Assembly: GCA_035557095.1 (NCBI GenBank)
Contig: DATMEB010000166.1
Coordinates: 1-64,000 of the forward strand
Length of the DNA stretch: 64,000 bases
Direction of reading: 5' to 3'
From: JALZDI01 sp035557095
Lineage (GTDB): Bacteria > Actinomycetota > Actinomycetes > Propionibacteriales > Nocardioidaceae
A program made the position numbers and the translations under genes. Below, in pieces: positions 60,635 to 64,000 of this stretch (positions are counted from its first letter, which is position 1; each line of letters opens with the position of its first letter). The notes under the pieces were generated by a model. That model did no database searches. It was given only the letters and a program-made list of their open reading frames with translations, and was not told the origin of the DNA.

Positions 60635-60809
60635 GCGACACGCGGCCTTTGTATGGCAGCAGTTCGTTGACCGGCCCCACGGCCGCACCTACCGTGGCTA
60701 GTGAACGTCCTCGACGTAACTCCAACCGTGTGGTCCTAGTGTCGCCCGTGCTCGGCGCACCCGGGACGACGGATCGGGCCTCGGGGACACAGAGACTTCG
60801 GAGGTCCGC

Positions 60810-61427
<618 letters not shown>

Positions 61428-61463
61428 GCGGTTGCTGGTAGGTTCGAGAGGCCAGCGAAGACG

Positions 61464-61558
61464 CGCGGGAGAGTCCCCGTAAGGGGCGCCGAAGGGGCAA
61501 CTCCTCCCCGGAACCTCTCAGGCCCACGGACTGCGCGAAACAGGCACCTCTGGAGGCA
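61464..61558 (+). ncRNA. Glycine riboswitch aptamer controlling gcvP
   Basis: The conserved blocks occur in order: GCGGGAGAG (61465-61473), GCGCCGAAGGGGCAA (61486-61500), AACCTCTCAGGC (61512-61523), GGACTGCGCGAAACAGG and CACCTCTGGAGG near 61546-61556. These are the hallmarks of the glycine aptamer. Only one complete aptamer is seen; tandem forms would repeat GCCGAAGGGGCAA. CCTCTG at 61547-61552 can pair instead with CAGAGG at 61567-61572, a possible expression switch before the gcvP start. Confidence 0.9.
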
Positions 61559-61617
61559 CCCGCCGACAGAGGGGGAGGCCCGCCGTCATACGTCGTGCCG
61601 ACCGCCTGGAGCCTTGG

Positions 61618-64000
61618 ATGACCGACCACCGCACCCTCGCCGAACTCGACGGCGCCGCCCCGTTCAGCTCGCGGCACATCGGCCCGAGCCGCGACGAGCA
61701 GGCGCAGATGCTGCAGGCACTCGGCCTCGGCTCTCTGGACGAGCTGATGGACGCCGCGGTTCCGGAGTCGATCCGGACCCATGCCGCGGCCACCGGCTCG
61801 GGCGCCGCCTCCGGACTGCAGCTCCCTGAGCCCGCCAGCGAGGTCGCCGCGCTGCAACGGCTGCGGGCGCTCGCAGCCCGCAACCGGCCGCTCGAGCCGA
61901 TGATCGGGCTGGGCTACTACGGCACCGTCACGCCCGGTGTCATTCGCCGGCGGGTGCTGGAGAGCCCCGCGTGGTACACCGCGTACACGCCGTACCAGCC
62001 GGAGATCTCGCAGGGCCGGCTGGAGGCGCTGCTGAACTTCCAGACGATGGTCTCCGACCTGGCCGGGCTGCCCACCGCCAACGCGTCGCTGCTCGACGAG
62101 GGCACTGCGGCGGCGGAGGCGATGACGCTGGTACGCCGCGCGGACCGCAAGCGCGGCGGCGGTGCGTTCGTCGTCGACGCCGACGCGCTTCCGCAGACGA
62201 TCGCGGTGGTGCAGACGCGCGCGGAGGCGCTCGGCATCGACGTGCAGGTGCGTGACGTCCACGCCGACGGGCTGCCCGACGGCGAGGTCTCCGGCGTGCT
62301 GCTGCAGTACCCCGGGGCCGGCGGTGCCGTGCGTGACCCCGCCCCGGTAATCGAGCAGACCCACGAGCGCGGCGGCATGGTCGTGGTCGCGGCCGACCTG
62401 CTCGCACTGTGCGTACTCAGCTCGCCGGGTGAGCTCGGTGCCGACGTCGTGGTCGGCTCGAGCCAGCGCTTCGGCGTACCCCTGTTCTACGGCGGTCCGC
62501 ACGCCGCCTACATCGCGGTGCGCTCCGGTCTCGAGCGACACCTTCCGGGCCGCCTGGTCGGGGTCTCGGTCGACGCCGACGGACGGCCCGCCTACCGCCT
62601 CGCGCTGCAGACACGCGAGCAGCACATCCGTCGTGACAAGGCGACGTCCAACATCTGCACCGCGCAGGTGCTGCTCGCGGTCACGGCTGCGATGTACGCC
62701 GTCTACCACGGGCCCGAGGGACTGCGTGGCATCGCCGAGCGCGCGCACCGCTACGCCACCGTGCTCGCCGCGGGGCTGCGCGCCGGTGGCGTCGAGGTCG
62801 TGCACGACGCGTTCTTCGACACGGTGCTGGCCAAGGTGCCCGGACGCGCCGCGCAGGTCGTGGACGCCGCGCGGGCGGCGGGCATCCACGTCCGGCTCGC
62901 CGACGACGACCATGTGGGCGTGTCCACGGGCGAGACCACGACGGAGGAGCACCTGCGCGCGCTGTGGGAGGCGTTCGGCGTCGGCGAGGCCGACACCACC
63001 GAGCTCGACCAGGTCACCGACGACGCGCTGCCGGGGGACCTGCGGCGTACGTCGCCGTTCCTCGAGCACCCGGTCTTCCACGAGCACCACTCCGAGACCG
63101 CGATGCTGCGCTACCTGCGCAGCCTGTCCGACAAGGACTATGCGCTCGACCGCGGGATGATCCCGCTCGGCTCGTGCACGATGAAGCTCAACGCGACCAC
63201 GGAGATGGAGCCGGTCAGCCTGCCGGGCTTTGCCGACCTGCACCCGTTCGCGCCGGCCGAGGACGCGCTCGGCTACCGCAGGCTGATCGAGGAGCTCGAG
63301 TCGTGGCTTGCGACCGTGACCGGCTACGACCGGGTCTCGGTGCAGCCCAACGCGGGTTCGCAGGGCGAGCTGGCGGGCCTGCTGGCCATCCGTGGCTACC
63401 ACCGCGCCAACGGCGACACTGCCCGCGACATCTGCCTGATCCCGTCCTCTGCGCACGGCACCAACGCCGCCTCGGCGGTCATGGCCGGGATGAAGGTCGT
63501 CGTCGTGAAGGCCGCCGACGACGGCTCGGTGGACCTGGAGGACCTGATCGCCAAGTGCGACCAGCACTCCGAGACCCTCGCCGCGATCATGGTCACCTAC
63601 CCCTCGACCCACGGGGCCTACGAGGACACGATCACCGACCTCTGCAAGATCGTCCACGACCACGGCGGCCAGGTCTACGTCGACGGAGCCAACCTCAACG
63701 CGCTGCTCGGCTACGCCCGCCCCGGTGAGTTCGGTGGCGACGTCTCCCACCTCAACCTCCACAAGACGTTCTGCATCCCGCACGGTGGCGGCGGCCCGGG
63801 AGTGGGTCCGGTGGGCGTACGCGCTCACCTGGCGCCCTACCTGCCCTCCCACGCGATGCACCCGGACGAGGAGAAGCGCGCCGGCATCGGTCCGATCAGC
63901 GCCGCGCCCTACGGCTCCGCGGGCATCCTGCCGATCACGTGGGCCTACATCCAGATGATGGGCGGTGCCGGGCTCACCCGCGCCACCGCCGTCGCGGTGC
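61618..64000 (+). CDS. gcvP: Glycine dehydrogenase (decarboxylating), P protein (3' truncated)
   Basis: The frame runs open to the window edge, giving 794 residues of an expected ~950. P protein takes CO2 from glycine with PLP and hands the aminomethyl group to GcvH. Motifs in the visible part: FSSRHIGPS, GLGYYGTVTPGVIRRRVLE, and ASLLDEGTAAAEAMTL in the first half. In the second half are GLIPLGSCTMKLNA-like IPLGSCTMKLNATTEM and the PLP lysine in HLNLHKTFCIPHGGGGPG near residue 718. The ATG at 61618 follows GGAG and lies after the riboswitch. Synteny and regulation agree with gcvB (Rv1832). Confidence 0.97.
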   Translation, partial: MTDHRTLAELDGAAPFSSRHIGPSRDEQAQMLQALGLGSLDELMDAAVPESIRTHAAATGSGAASGLQLPEPASEVAALQRLRALAARNRPLEPMIGLGYYGTVTPGVIRRRVLESPAWYTAYTPYQPEISQGRLEALLNFQTMVSDLAGLPTANASLLDEGTAAAEAMTLVRRADRKRGGGAFVVDADALPQTIAVVQTRAEALGIDVQVRDVHADGLPDGEVSGVLLQYPGAGGAVRDPAPVIEQTHERGGMVVVAADLLALCVLSSPGELGADVVVGSSQRFGVPLFYGGPHAAYIAVRSGLERHLPGRLVGVSVDADGRPAYRLALQTREQHIRRDKATSNICTAQVLLAVTAAMYAVYHGPEGLRGIAERAHRYATVLAAGLRAGGVEVVHDAFFDTVLAKVPGRAAQVVDAARAAGIHVRLADDDHVGVSTGETTTEEHLRALWEAFGVGEADTTELDQVTDDALPGDLRRTSPFLEHPVFHEHHSETAMLRYLRSLSDKDYALDRGMIPLGSCTMKLNATTEMEPVSLPGFADLHPFAPAEDALGYRRLIEELESWLATVTGYDRVSVQPNAGSQGELAGLLAIRGYHRANGDTARDICLIPSSAHGTNAASAVMAGMKVVVVKAADDGSVDLEDLIAKCDQHSETLAAIMVTYPSTHGAYEDTITDLCKIVHDHGGQVYVDGANLNALLGYARPGEFGGDVSHLNLHKTFCIPHGGGGPGVGPVGVRAHLAPYLPSHAMHPDEEKRAGIGPISAAPYGSAGILPITWAYIQMMGGAGLTRATAVAV

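Overview
The window is chromosomal DNA from a high-GC Gram-positive bacterium. Evidence for an actinobacterium is the frequent GTG starts, a DtxR/IdeR-type iron box, DUF2510 and DUF881/Sbp proteins, a MoxR/DUF58/DUF4129/DUF4350 operon, and a block running pgsA-like, DUF881, sbp, DUF881, gcvH, FHA, MerR, DUF151 nuclease, MerR, gcvP in the same order as Mycobacterium tuberculosis Rv1822-Rv1832. A member of the Propionibacteriales (Nocardioides-like) is my best guess, by inference only. I see no rRNA, tRNA, CRISPR array, phage or insertion sequence. About 72 genes are supported and intergenic gaps are short. The last gene, gcvP, and the first, an oxidoreductase, run off the window.

Layout. 1-5609: small metabolic and membrane genes, a STAS-domain antagonist, and a divergent RDD / SpoIIM-like pair. 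5610-10834 (minus): a tightly coupled membrane-stress-type operon of GPDPase-membrane-like protein, DUF4129, DUF4350, MoxR ATPase and DUF58. 11733-15721: an iron-regulated ferric-siderophore importer (ATPase, lipoprotein, fused double permease) behind an iron box. 15800-17803: an RDD/DUF2510 protein and a UGT-type glycosyltransferase. 17946-27257 (minus): a nine-gene operon, almost entirely coupled by 4-base overlaps, encoding an IclR regulator, a PPOX-fold protein, an M20 peptidase, a complete CUT2 (ribose-type) importer with two different permeases, an amidohydrolase and an aminotransferase. This looks like a self-contained uptake-and-breakdown system whose substrate I cannot name.

27320-42675: accessory genes, including an ECF42-type sigma factor with its DGPF partner and a divergent DUF899 gene, an orphan molybdenum hydroxylase large subunit, several VOC proteins, a geranylgeranyl-reductase-like flavoprotein, a DUF2975/YozG-type pair, a secreted beta-lactamase-fold hydrolase and a Tat-lipoprotein intradiol-dioxygenase-like protein. 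42787-45921: glutamate decarboxylase, then an unusual single-chain fusion of a CheB methylesterase domain to a Crp/Fnr regulator, then a small DivIVA-like protein. 46051-55500: two winged-helix (HTH_42) paralogues, a secreted metallo-beta-lactamase-fold protein, TrmO, DinB, an ECF sigma factor divergent from a MarR regulator across two matched operators, a glycerophosphodiesterase-like protein that lacks catalytic residues, and a NYN-type protein. 55637-64000: the conserved gcv block, with a glycine riboswitch in front of gcvP.

Regulation readable from the sequence includes an iron box, a glycine riboswitch, MarR-type twin palindromes, an ECF42-like promoter, a perfect palindrome inside a promoter spacer, and several promoters placed so that the transcript would begin at or next to the start codon (leaderless).
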